This document shows, one piece after another, positions 7,873 to 17,500 of a stretch of 55,344 nucleotides of DNA. The DNA lies in NCBI GenBank assembly GCA_944388955.1, contig CALXKJ010000016.1, positions 1 through 55,344 on the forward strand. The letters are read 5' to 3'. Positions within the stretch are counted from its first letter, which is position 1, and the number at the start of each line of letters is the position of its first letter. The notes beneath the pieces are model-generated. The model made no database searches. It had not been told where the DNA came from and worked only from the letters and a program-made list of their open reading frames with translations. The position numbers and the translations under genes were made by a program. This stretch comes from an uncultured Spirochaetaceae bacterium. GTDB lineage: Bacteria; Spirochaetota; Spirochaetia; Sphaerochaetales; Sphaerochaetaceae.

Positions 7873-8754
7873 ATGCTAATACTTATTTCAGATGCATTCG
7901 ACAAGAGCCTGCCGGAAAAGCTCAGTGTCTATGGTGAAGTCACTGAAGACAAATCACGCTTAAAGGATGCTGATGTCGTCCTGATACGCTCGAAAACAAA
8001 AGCCACAAAGGAGTATATAGACGAAGCCGCGAACCTGAAGCTTATCATCCGAGGTGGTGTCGGTATGGACAATATCGACCGGGAATACTGCAAAGAGAAA
8101 GGCATCATAGCAGTGAATACTCCTAAATCATCAGCAATAGCTGTCGCGGAGCTTGCATTTGCATTGATGATTTCCGTTCCATGCCATATTCCTTTCTACG
8201 ACAGCACAATGAAGAAAGGTGAGTGGCAGAAGAGCGTCAAGCGTACAGAGCTATATGGTAAGACGCTTTGTCTTCTGGGCATGGGCAATATAGCCAGAAA
8301 GGTGGCTGAGAGAGCTGCCGCATTCGGTATGAAGGTTGTCAGCTATGACAAATATGTAGAGAAGTCAGAACTTGCAGAGATGATGAGTCTGGAAGATGCC
8401 GTGAAGAATGCGGATTATATCTCAATGCATCTTCCTTTCACTCCGGAAACAGACAAGATGGTGAATAAGGAGCTCATCGGGAAAATGACACATCACCCAG
8501 TGATAATCAACACGGGACGCGGCAAATGCGTAAATGAGACTGATGTCGCAGAAGCGCTCAGATCCGGCGCGATAAGCTGGTATTGCACAGATGTCTATTC
8601 ATCAGAGCCCCCGGCTGAGGACAATCCGCTTCTTGGCTGTGAGAATGTTACTTTCACTCCTCATGTTGGCGCGAATACGAATGAGAATCTCCTTCGCATA
8701 GGAGAGGAAGTGCTTGAGACAATCGGGAGCCTTGTAAAGGAGGGAAGATTATGA
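7873..8754 (+). CDS. serA: D-3-phosphoglycerate dehydrogenase (short type)
   Basis: NAD-dependent D-2-hydroxyacid dehydrogenase that would oxidise 3-phosphoglycerate to 3-phosphohydroxypyruvate, first step of serine synthesis. The 293 residues include the catalytic domain with GGVGMDNIDR, the dinucleotide site GMGNIA (about 138-143), INTGRGK (about 215), and the C-terminal FTPHVGANT, where His is the acid-base residue. It has no ACT or ASB regulatory domain, so feedback by serine through such a domain is not expected. Strong AAAGGAG before ATG 7873. Its stop overlaps serC by ATGA, and this pairing with serC supports phosphoglycerate rather than another hydroxyacid as substrate. Confidence 0.88.
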   Translation: MLILISDAFDKSLPEKLSVYGEVTEDKSRLKDADVVLIRSKTKATKEYIDEAANLKLIIRGGVGMDNIDREYCKEKGIIAVNTPKSSAIAVAELAFALMISVPCHIPFYDSTMKKGEWQKSVKRTELYGKTLCLLGMGNIARKVAERAAAFGMKVVSYDKYVEKSELAEMMSLEDAVKNADYISMHLPFTPETDKMVNKELIGKMTHHPVIINTGRGKCVNETDVAEALRSGAISWYCTDVYSSEPPAEDNPLLGCENVTFTPHVGANTNENLLRIGEEVLETIGSLVKEGRL

Positions 8755-9830
8755 GAAAGATGAATTTCGCTGCTGGTCCATCGGTTATGCCGCTTGATGT
8801 TCTGGAGGAGCTTCAGAAAAATCTTGTGGATTATAAAGGGAAGGGCCTTTCGATGATTGAAGCATCGCATAGAGGCGGGATGTTCGAGGAGATGTATGAT
8901 GAATGCCTTGCCGACTTCCGTGAGCTTCTCTCCATTCCTGATGATTATGATGTATATTTCCTCGGTGGTGGAGCAACGCTGCAGTTCACGATGATTCCGA
9001 TGAACTTCCTGCTTAAAGGTACGCATGCCGATTATCTCAAGACTGGCTCATGGGCAAACAAGGCCGCAGATGATGCTGAGAAGCTTGGGGATGTGAATAC
9101 ACTGTTTGACGGTAAGGATAGTGGATATACGACACTGCCTGAACCTGAGAGCGTGAAGCCATCAGAAGGTGCGTCCTATCTATATCTATGCTCGAATGAG
9201 ACAATAGGAGGAATCGAGTGGCAGTCATTCCCTGATACCGGAGATGTGCCTCTTATCGCGGATATGTCCTCTGATTTCCTTTCCCGCCCTGTCGATGTGA
9301 AGAATTTCGCTATGATTTACGGCGGCGTGCAGAAGAATCTCGGGCCTGCGGGAGCTGTATTCATCATCATGCGTCATGATATGCTCGACAAGCGCAATTC
9401 AAATCTTACCGCATATATGGATTACGCTAAGCATGCGAAGAATAAGGGACTATATAATACTCCTCCTGTTTTCTCTATCTGGGCTGTTTCTCTTGTCCTG
9501 AAATGGATAAAGGCCAACGGTGGTGCTGAGGGAATGCTTAAGAATGCCATCGAGAAATCTGGATACATCTATGATGTCATTGACTCTTCTGATTTCTATC
9601 GCTCACCTGTTGACAAGCGGTATCGCTCACGGATGAATGTCGTTTTCCGCTGCCCTAGTGAGGAGCTTGAGGCTAAATTCGTGGATGAGGCGAAGAAAGA
9701 AGGCATGCTTGGTCTTAAGGGACATCGATCTGTGGGAGGTTTAAGGGCAAGCCTTTACAATGCGCTTCCTATGGAAGATGCAGCTTCTCTCGCCGCGTTT
9801 ATGAAAGAGTTTGAGAGGAGAAATGGCTAA
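8751..9830 (+). CDS. serC: Phosphoserine aminotransferase
   Basis: PLP enzyme of the class-V aminotransferase family that makes O-phosphoserine from phosphohydroxypyruvate and glutamate. The 359 residues start MRKMNFAAGPSVMP, with IEASHRGGMFEEM and GGGATLQF in the N-terminal half; the PLP lysine lies in YGGVQKNLGPAG around residue 195, and HRSVGGLRASLYNA is near the C-terminus. All are SerC hallmarks. Translationally coupled to serA (ATGA), with GGAGGGA upstream. The next pathway gene, serB, is not in the window. Confidence 0.95.
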   Translation: MRKMNFAAGPSVMPLDVLEELQKNLVDYKGKGLSMIEASHRGGMFEEMYDECLADFRELLSIPDDYDVYFLGGGATLQFTMIPMNFLLKGTHADYLKTGSWANKAADDAEKLGDVNTLFDGKDSGYTTLPEPESVKPSEGASYLYLCSNETIGGIEWQSFPDTGDVPLIADMSSDFLSRPVDVKNFAMIYGGVQKNLGPAGAVFIIMRHDMLDKRNSNLTAYMDYAKHAKNKGLYNTPPVFSIWAVSLVLKWIKANGGAEGMLKNAIEKSGYIYDVIDSSDFYRSPVDKRYRSRMNVVFRCPSEELEAKFVDEAKKEGMLGLKGHRSVGGLRASLYNALPMEDAASLAAFMKEFERRNG

Positions 9831-10278
9831 ACGGCTTGATGAAACAAATAAATCCATCATAAAGGCGCTCGGTGATGGGCGCCGTCCTTTCTCCGCAGTC
9901 GCGGATGAACTTGGGATAACTGAGAATACTGTGCGTTCACGTGTCAACAGAATGGTTGATGAAGGCATTCTGAATATATCGAGTCTAGTCAATCCGGAGA
10001 TGATTCCTGGACTTCAGGTCGTGATGATGGGCGTGAAGCTTAAAACGCTTGATCTGGAGAGAAAGGCCAAGGAGTTCTGCGCGCTCAAAGGAGTGTTTTC
10101 TGCTGCTGTTGTTACAGGACGTTATGATCTCATCGTTCAGCTTGTGATTTCAGAGAGTGATGGACTTTCGCTTCTGGACTTCTTCAAGCATGAGCTTGTA
10201 AAAGTCTCAGAGATTCTCGAGGTGGAGACATTCGTCGTTTATCAATCGCATGATCTATGGGTACCTTATTGTATCTGA
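9823..10278 (+). CDS. Lrp/AsnC-family transcriptional regulator
   Basis: A 151-residue protein with an N-terminal winged helix-turn-helix (residues about 5-50, including ELGITENTVRSRVNRMVDEG) and a C-terminal RAM/ACT-like effector domain (VFSAAVVTGRYDLIVQLV). Such proteins bind amino acids or related metabolites and act as octamers or dimers on promoters. ATG 9823 is chosen because GAGAGGAG lies just upstream. It overlaps serC by 8 bases, so it is the last gene of the serine unit and may regulate it in response to serine or another amino acid; this is inferred from position only. Confidence 0.88.
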   Translation: MAKRLDETNKSIIKALGDGRRPFSAVADELGITENTVRSRVNRMVDEGILNISSLVNPEMIPGLQVVMMGVKLKTLDLERKAKEFCALKGVFSAAVVTGRYDLIVQLVISESDGLSLLDFFKHELVKVSEILEVETFVVYQSHDLWVPYCI

Positions 10279-10301
10279 GTCCTCCTCTTGGAGGGCTTTT
10301 T
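10278..10301 (+). terminator. Rho-independent terminator of the serine unit
   Basis: Stem AGTCCTCC (10278-10285) and GGAGGGCT (10290-10297) with loop TCTT and a T run to 10301. The stem begins on the last base of the regulator stop codon. Confidence 0.8.
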
Positions 10302-10324
10302 ACTGAGAATATTCGCTTTGGATA

Positions 10325-10333
10325 TGATATAAT
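10325..10333 (+). promoter_or_regulatory. Extended -10 promoter element
   Basis: TGATATAAT is a perfect extended -10 (TGnTATAAT). Only a weak -35 match (CTGAGA, 10303-10308) is present, as is common with extended -10 promoters. It sits about 20 bases before the next gene. Confidence 0.55.
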
Positions 10334-10351
10334 CCTCACAAAGGAGGAATG

Positions 10352-11323
10352 ATGATAAAGACAGAATACATGGGACTTGAACTCAAGTCACCTGTGATTA
10401 TAGCGTCTAGCCCGCTTACACAGAATATTGTGTCACTGAAGAAATGCCAGGAAGCTGGCTGCGGAGCTGTTGTCCTCAAATCGATTTTCGAAGAGCAGAT
10501 TGAAGCTGATGTGCAGAAGGTGATGTCTGATAACGCGGAGTATCTGCAGCATTCATCAGCAGATGACTTTTACGCATCCACATCCCGTGATTATTATATC
10601 GACAGATATATGAAGCTTCTGACAGAGGCCAAGAAGGAGCTCGATATACCTATTATCGCGTCGGTATGCGCAAAGAGCTATGACAGCTGGATAGATTACG
10701 CAGAGCGATTCGCTAAATGCGGTGCGGATGCTATTGAGCTCGATTATTATCCTATCTCATCCAATGCCGCGGTGAAAGGCGAGGATGTCGATAAAACGCT
10801 TCTCAGATTTGCCGAAAAAGCCAGGAATGCGATTGACGTTCCTCTCTCTCTGAAAATCGGATACAAATACTCTTCTCTTGCGAATATCATCTCGTCTCTC
10901 GATAAAATCGGCATAAATGGTCTTGTTCTTTTCAACCGCTTCTTCCGTCCTGATATAGATATCGATAAAATCGAGATGTCTTCAGCCAATCCTGCATCCT
11001 CTTCTGATGAATATGGAGAAGCGCTTCGCTGGATAGGTCTCATGAGCGGGGAAGTGAAGATGGACCTTGTCGGCAATACAGGTATCCATGATGGAAGTAC
11101 AGTCGTGAAGATGATTCTTTCCGGAGCGCCGGCTGTTGAGATATGCACCGCTGTTATCAAGAAGGGATTCCCGGTGGTTGGCACAATCAACAGTTTTGTG
11201 GAAGATTGGATGAAGGCACATGGTTTCTCATCGATTTCCGATTTCAAGGGTATGCTTTCGCAGGAGCATATGAAAGATGGGTGGAAATGGGAGAGAACTC
11301 AGTTCCTGAAGACAATCAATTGA
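10352..11323 (+). CDS. Dihydroorotate dehydrogenase-like flavoprotein
   Basis: A 323-residue TIM-barrel flavoprotein of the PyrD superfamily. The start resembles the dihydroorotate-dehydrogenase-like branch: YMGLELKSPVIIASSPLT, then VVLKSIFEEQI, and near the end the FMN phosphate-binding NTGIHDG and GAPAVEICTAV segments. This branch often lacks firm biochemical evidence for orotate synthesis, and no pyr genes are nearby, so I leave the gene unnamed. ATG 10352 is preferred to ATG 10349 because AAGGAGG (10341-10347) would be 1 base from the latter and 4 from the former. An acyltransferase gene follows after 7 bases. Confidence 0.82.
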   Translation: MIKTEYMGLELKSPVIIASSPLTQNIVSLKKCQEAGCGAVVLKSIFEEQIEADVQKVMSDNAEYLQHSSADDFYASTSRDYYIDRYMKLLTEAKKELDIPIIASVCAKSYDSWIDYAERFAKCGADAIELDYYPISSNAAVKGEDVDKTLLRFAEKARNAIDVPLSLKIGYKYSSLANIISSLDKIGINGLVLFNRFFRPDIDIDKIEMSSANPASSSDEYGEALRWIGLMSGEVKMDLVGNTGIHDGSTVVKMILSGAPAVEICTAVIKKGFPVVGTINSFVEDWMKAHGFSSISDFKGMLSQEHMKDGWKWERTQFLKTIN

Positions 11324-11330
11324 GGGGAGT

Positions 11331-12458
11331 ATGGATTACAGCAAATACAGGGATATCGCACCTTATAGAGGCAGGGATTTCGATGCGGCCATCCGAAGGC
11401 TGATGGAGAAGAGGGAATACCTTGGGGCATTTGTATCTGTTCTTGTAGGTGGTAATGATTTTTCAACGATATATAACTATCTTGGCACCGTAGTCGAGAA
11501 TATAAGCAAAGTGCATGATTATCCTGAGTTTCAGAAGAGGATAACAGCAGGCCTTCTTGTGCCGACTGTTGTTGAAAGAACAATGGATTCATTCACGGAT
11601 TCTGGGGTTGATGGACTCGATCCGGAAAAAGGCTATCTCTTCATCTCCAATCATCGTGATATAATCCTTGATTGCGCTCTTCTTGACTATGCGCTTCTCA
11701 ATCATGACAAGCCGCTTGTGGAGATGGCTTTTGGAGATAATCTCATAAAAAGCCAGTTTATCGAGGATCTATTCCGTGTCAATGGTGGAATCATAGTAAA
11801 AAGAGAGCTTGGTATGAAGGAGAAATATCTTTCATCGATCAAGCTTTCTGAATACTTTGTCGAGAATATCACAGAGAACAATGCCTATATCTGGGTGGCG
11901 CAGAAGGCAGGAAGGTCTAAAGATGGTATTGATACGACACAGCCTTCGGTAATCAAGATGCTCTATCTTTCACAGAAATCAAAGGGAATCTCGTTCTCTG
12001 AGCTTATAGATAGCCTTAATATCGTTCCTGTTGCAATCAGCTATGAATATGATCCGAATGATATCAATAAGGGAAGGGAAGAAGTTCTTCGAGAGCAGCA
12101 TAATGGAGAGTATTCCAAGAAGAAGTACGAGGATCTCATTTCCATGGTGCGCGGCATGAAGGATAGGAAAGGCCGTGTGCATTTATCTATCGGTACGCCT
12201 CTGAAGGGTGATTTCAAATCAGCTGAGGATGTTGCTAGAGAGATTGACAGGCAGATTCACCTTGATTACAAGCTCTGGGATACAAATCTTTTCGCTTATG
12301 ATTATCTTGAGAAGACTGATAGATTCTCATCTGAGCTGAAGGATTTTGACAGCCAGTCATTCCTGCAGCGGTTTGCTCATCTTTCACCGGATGTCAGGGA
12401 TTTCGTGCTTAATAGCTATGCGAATCCTGTACGTTCCCATCTTAAGGAATCGGAATGA
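11331..12458 (+). CDS. Glycerophosphate-type acyltransferase (PlsC-like)
   Basis: A 375-residue protein of the lysophosphatidic/glycerol-phosphate acyltransferase superfamily, expected to add acyl chains to glycerolipids at the membrane. The catalytic block is SNHRDIILD (about residues 103-111), which fits a variant of the HX4D motif with one more residue between His and the last Asp; the substrate-binding block GGIIVKREL follows near 160. There is no strong transmembrane helix, so it is probably peripheral. GAGGGGAG precedes ATG 11331. It shares an ATGA overlap with the small lipoprotein gene. Confidence 0.8.
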   Translation: MDYSKYRDIAPYRGRDFDAAIRRLMEKREYLGAFVSVLVGGNDFSTIYNYLGTVVENISKVHDYPEFQKRITAGLLVPTVVERTMDSFTDSGVDGLDPEKGYLFISNHRDIILDCALLDYALLNHDKPLVEMAFGDNLIKSQFIEDLFRVNGGIIVKRELGMKEKYLSSIKLSEYFVENITENNAYIWVAQKAGRSKDGIDTTQPSVIKMLYLSQKSKGISFSELIDSLNIVPVAISYEYDPNDINKGREEVLREQHNGEYSKKKYEDLISMVRGMKDRKGRVHLSIGTPLKGDFKSAEDVAREIDRQIHLDYKLWDTNLFAYDYLEKTDRFSSELKDFDSQSFLQRFAHLSPDVRDFVLNSYANPVRSHLKESE

Positions 12459-12808
12459 GGTTTCTCCTTATTCTTGTTCTTGTTTTCTTTTCATCATGTC
12501 ATGCAGAGGAATTCTCAGTTTCCTCTGCTTCTTTGTCATATGATAGCGCTGCTGACGCCCTCACTCTTGAGACTGCAGTGTCACAGGAAGGGAATACTTA
12601 TACATATAGACTCACTTCGCCTGATGGAGACCTTAGATGGGAAGGCGCGATGACAGGGGCGGGAGACGTCAGGTTTTCTGATAGTATCCTTATTACTCCA
12701 GGAGCAGCTTTCCCAGAAGGCTCCTATCATCTGATTCTCTACTCTGACAGCGGGTCAGAAGTGAGTCTTGATATCCCGTTTACCGTGTCCGGCCAACCAT
12801 CTCCCTGA
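12455..12808 (+). CDS. Small lipoprotein, function unknown
   Basis: A 117-residue protein with a short lipoprotein signal (hydrophobic residues 3-12, lipobox FFSSC with Cys 15). The mature part is a single beta-rich domain with alternating polar and hydrophobic residues and no recognisable family. Start fixed by the ATGA overlap with the acyltransferase and AAGGA upstream. Its last 29 bases overlap the 3' end of mutL on the opposite strand. Confidence 0.65.
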   Translation: MRFLLILVLVFFSSCHAEEFSVSSASLSYDSAADALTLETAVSQEGNTYTYRLTSPDGDLRWEGAMTGAGDVRFSDSILITPGAAFPEGSYHLILYSDSGSEVSLDIPFTVSGQPSP

Positions 12809-14567
12809 GATTCTTCTCTGAAAGCTTTATAAGAAAAGTCCTTCCATGTGGACAGCTTGGCTCCGGAAGCTGGAATACTTTCCTTAGAAGCTCCTCCGCG
12901 CTCCACCTGTCTATCTTATCACCGCTCTTTATCGCAGCACGGCATGCGATGACAGCAAATAATCTTGCTTCAAGATCCTTGTCATCGAGTCTTTCCGATG
13001 TGATGAAATCCACAATCTCTGTTTCGATGCTGCGGCATGAAGCTGGAAGCGCGTTGATTTCCCATTTTCCATCTTCCGTTCTGGAAAGCATGATTCCAAG
13101 TTTCGTATATACTTCGGCGTGCTTTTCCAAAAATGCATCCAGATTGCTGTCAGCTTCGATGGTGATAGGCACAAGAAGATTCTGCACAGTCGTCTGAGAG
13201 AGAAGCTCATCGTAGAGAATGCGTTCATGAGCCGCATGCTGATCCACTATATACAGCTCATCGTTTTTCTGGCATATAAGGAAAAGATTGAAAGCCTGCC
13301 CGATATAGATGATTTCCTCGTCATTATTCTCAACTGGCTGAGCTGGCTTATTGTCGACCTTATAAACACTTTTCTCATGCTTTTCCTTCAGAGCCTTTGC
13401 CTTTTCAAGCCAGAGATTATCTTTCTTGGGAAAAATTGAAACCTGCTCTTTTATCTCCTGCTCTGCACGTGTTGCAGAGGTAGGGTAGGATGATACAGGA
13501 TGATACAGCGGTGTTTCTCCTTTTTCCCTTTCCCCGAGATAGAATTCTGGCTGGAATGGCATGATCTCGGGAATCTTTCTTTTTATTCCATTCTGGAGCA
13601 TCACTGTTATCGCGTGATGTATCTCACCCCGGTTCCGTAGCTTCACTTCGCGCTTTGCGGGATGAATATTGAAATCTGTCAGTTCAGGCGCATCCTCAAT
13701 GAATACAGATGCATATGGGAATGAGCCACCGGGGAGAAGCTCGCCATAACCATAGCTGACAGCCTGCTGAAGTGAGAATTCATCTACAGGACGCTTGTTT
13801 ACATATATCCGGATTTCCTTCCTGTCGGAGCGTTTTACTGATGAGTTGCCTGCAATGATATCTATGGAGAAATCTTCACCGTCAAAATGCAATGATTCCA
13901 CATCAGAATCTGCGATTCCTTCAGTCCTATACAAGAACATGACACGCTCTTTCAGAGATGAGCATCTGGGCCAATCAAGGCGTATCGCTCCATCTACTAT
14001 AAGAGTGAATCTCACAGCAGGGAAGGCTAGTGCTTTAGAAACCAGAAGTGATCTGCATGCCTGAGCTTCGGAAGAGGCCCTCTTAAGGAATGCTCTTCTT
14101 GCCGGTATATCATAGAAGAGCTGCTCTGATGTGATGATTGTTCCTTTATCAATCGAGGAGCTTTTTATTTCCTCGCGTCTTCCATTGTCGATGACAAGGA
14201 CAGAAGATTCTCCAGTCTCCTGAGACTTTGTGTTGACTGTAAGTTTTGAAACAGCACCGATTGAATAAAGGGCTTCTCCACGGAAGCCCAAGGTGCTTAT
14301 CGCATACAGATCATCGGGATTATGAATCTTTGATGTCGCATGTCTCGTGCCAAGGAGTTTCAGATCCTCTCTGGATATCCCTGAGCCGTTATCAGCGACG
14401 GATAGCTTATCGATACCTCCACCATCAATGGAGACTGTGATTTCATCTGCTCCAGCATCCAGCGCGTTATCAAGAAGCTCTCTTAGAACCGACTGCGGTC
14501 TCTCGATAACCTCTCCCGCAGCAATGCGCGAGGAGAGGAGAGGATCGAGAAGATTGATCTTTCCCAT
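12780..14567 (-). CDS. mutL: DNA mismatch repair protein MutL
   Basis: GHKL ATPase that links mismatch recognition by MutS to strand removal. The 595 residues carry the N-terminal ATPase motifs RELLDNALDAGA, DNGSGI, GTRHATSKI and TLGFRGEAL. The C-terminal half has DQHAAHERILYDE (about 440), AACRAAIKSG-like and CPHGRTFLIKL near the end, the signature of the endonuclease-type MutL used where MutH is absent. In the metal motif DQHAX2EX4E the last Glu is Asp here. Its ATG shares one base with the stop of the upstream outer-membrane protein gene (TGATG), so the two are coupled. The upstream AAGGA is about 10 bases from the ATG. Confidence 0.95.
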   Translation of the reverse strand: MGKINLLDPLLSSRIAAGEVIERPQSVLRELLDNALDAGADEITVSIDGGGIDKLSVADNGSGISREDLKLLGTRHATSKIHNPDDLYAISTLGFRGEALYSIGAVSKLTVNTKSQETGESSVLVIDNGRREEIKSSSIDKGTIITSEQLFYDIPARRAFLKRASSEAQACRSLLVSKALAFPAVRFTLIVDGAIRLDWPRCSSLKERVMFLYRTEGIADSDVESLHFDGEDFSIDIIAGNSSVKRSDRKEIRIYVNKRPVDEFSLQQAVSYGYGELLPGGSFPYASVFIEDAPELTDFNIHPAKREVKLRNRGEIHHAITVMLQNGIKRKIPEIMPFQPEFYLGEREKGETPLYHPVSSYPTSATRAEQEIKEQVSIFPKKDNLWLEKAKALKEKHEKSVYKVDNKPAQPVENNDEEIIYIGQAFNLFLICQKNDELYIVDQHAAHERILYDELLSQTTVQNLLVPITIEADSNLDAFLEKHAEVYTKLGIMLSRTEDGKWEINALPASCRSIETEIVDFITSERLDDKDLEARLFAVIACRAAIKSGDKIDRWSAEELLRKVFQLPEPSCPHGRTFLIKLSEKNLREMVGRTR

Positions 14568-17500
14568 CAGAAGGAAATCCTTGATTTGATAGTAAGCGCG
14601 ACTGTGCTATCAGCAGACATCTTCGTGATGTTGATATATTCATCAGGATCTGTTGCGTCAGGGACAAATCTTGTCGCAAGCTCAGCTGTAAAGCCAGCAT
14701 GGCCGAATGAGAAGTCCGCGCCGATTCTGAAGATCGTGTCGTTCTTCATATATCCAAGGAAGTCTGTCTTCTCGAAGAGTGATGGCACGAAGTTCTCCTT
14801 CGCAAAAGATGCGTAGAGCGTAGTCGTGTCTGAAATAGTGCCACTTACCGCAACTGAGAGAAAATCCTCCGGTGCTTTATCTGCAAAAGCCATGACATCA
14901 GCTGCCGTATAAGCGAAGCTGAAGGTGAAGTTATCAAGCAGAATGTCAAACGATGCTTTTCCATAACCCTTGAGAGCAAGATCTACTGACTGAGGATTAA
15001 CAAGTTCATTAAATGTTCCTGCTGTATCATGTCTCATGAGAGTGAACTCATTGAACATGTCCGGTGCAAGACGACCGCTTCTCACTCCACCTTCAAGATT
15101 CAGAGCGAAGACATCGAAATCCAGAGTAAACGCGGCTCCTGCCATCCAGTCTTCCATTCTATTGTTCTCGAAATCGTAGATGATATTAGCGCTATTCATC
15201 TCGCCGTCCTTATAAACAGTGGAGATCTTTCCAAGCGCGTAGATTGAGAACATTACGCTCTTATCTGCAAACGGGAAGTCCATTCTTATCTCAGGATAGA
15301 AGAGAAGCGCGTAATTCTTGAGATCCTTAATGAGCATTTCGCCTGGTACGTTGAAGCGGAGTGCGAAGCCATTGCTGTCTGATGGGTAGAACGCAAGTGA
15401 GCCTTCCACGATATGCGGAGCTTCAGCATTGTCTACATAGACTCCAAGCGAGAGGTTCGGGAAATTGAAGCCAGCACGGAGTGAGAGACTATTCTCTGAG
15501 CCGAAATCAGTGAAGAGCGTACCATTCTTTATGTAATCCCTATCGGCAAGGAGGTAGAGAAGGGTATCTTCTGCATCTCCGAGCTTGATTCTGTCAATCA
15601 GCGCAAATGTATCTGTAACGATTCTGTAGATCTTCTGGTTGTCATTAGCTGTTCCCGTAAGACCGAAATTCCAGATGCTATGACCATTGAAGCCGGCAAG
15701 TACGAATGTGCCATCCAAGTATTCCATCTCAAGAGGAGCACGCAGCGCGAGCATATAATCCTCATTGCCGAATACAACATGCGGTGTGATGAGCATAGTG
15801 GTCTTGTCGTTTCCAAAATCATATCTGAAACCGAGCTCAAGGCTTCCTCTTACAGGGAAGTCTGAGTCGTAATATGTCTTCTCCTTATCTCTTCCAAGGG
15901 CTGAAATTGAGCCTGTGAATGTGAGTGAGAATCTATCCTCACTGTTGTAGCCAAGAAGCATTCTCGATTCCATAGGTCCCAGATCAGCGCCAACGCCAGC
16001 ATAGTACTGATAAGCATTCTTGAAGTCACTGAATGTTGTCCTGAAACCGCCAAGTACCTTAAGACCATAAAGCTGAGCATATGCATTGACTTCAGCATAG
16101 CTGTTCTTGCCGCTTATCGCCTTCTTGTCGAGATCAATATCAAGCCATCCATGGCCTTCGATACCAAAGTAGCCGCAGCTATAACCGGCTTTGGCGATAA
16201 CAGAGATATAATCGCCTCTTTCAGGTGTGAACAGCGTGTTGCCGATCATTCCATAATGCATTCCATCTGTAGAGTATGCACTACCGATTTCTCCGTAGAA
16301 TCCACCCACGCTTACTGGGAGAAGCGCTGTGATGAGCATTCCATCCTGCGGGAATGGCTTAAACGTGAAATCAGCTGATTCAAATGATACAGCTGCTGTA
16401 GCCTTGAGACCGAAATCCACGCTTTCTGAATAGATGAAAGGCACATAAAGCCCGACAGCAGGGTAGAGCATAGTGTCTTTTATAGTGTCCGGTGTGATTT
16501 CAGTTGTGAGACCGATGGTCAGGGAGATTGGATAAGCATCTCCAACACTGAAGCTGATTTCCGCACCACCGGCACCTACTGGCTGTCCGTTTTTCTCTCT
16601 CGAGCTGAATGAAAGATCGTCGAACCAGACACGATGGCTGTAATACTCTGTATCGAGTGTGTGGTTGAATGAAAGCGCACTGTACATGCCATCCCATTCA
16701 TGTCTCTTGTCAGTCGTGAGGCCTGCCATGTCTCCGGCAAGAAGCGTGTATCTGTCAGCTCTTACAGACAGGATATCATTCTCGTAGGATATCTCACTGA
16801 TAAGCGATGCGCCGAAACCAATCCAGTCTGAGATGCTGTATGTGTCATAGTTCTTTACAGTTTCATAAATCTCATAAGGATCTATGTTCAGCCCAAGTGT
16901 GAATGCGCCGACATAGAAATATGGCTGGACAGAAGCCGTGATTGCTTTATTACCTTCTATATCCGCATAAGCTCTTCCATAAATCCTTAAATCAAATGGC
17001 ATTGCTTTTTCTGCTGTACCGGAAACTTCCTGAGAGGGTGATTCAGGAATTTCCTCGCTCGTGCTTTCAATGCCTGGTTCTGCTTCAGCTTCTGCAGCAG
17101 TAGTCTGGACTGGTTCCTCAATGGTAATCTTCCTTGACACAGTCGGCTTTGCCGGGACAGCTGGCTCTTCGATTTCAGCAGTTTCCTCGATTGCGATTAT
17201 AGGATCGAATACAACAGGAGCAGAAGGAGTTGATACCTCTTCCTCCTCACCGATAACTATAGAAGGCTCAAGAACTATAGGAGCATAAGGCGTTGTCTGT
17301 CTTTCAGGAATGACTTCCTCTTCAGCCTCAGGTTCAGCAATGACAACAGGCTCCTCGATTACAGGCTCTTCTGGAATCACTTCAACGACTGGTTCCTCAA
17401 AAACAGGTTCAGCAGGTTCATCAAAGATAACCTTGTCCCCTGTTGATGAATTTGCGTAATATTCAGCCGCACTGGCCTCGGAAACGATTCTCGGCCATGC

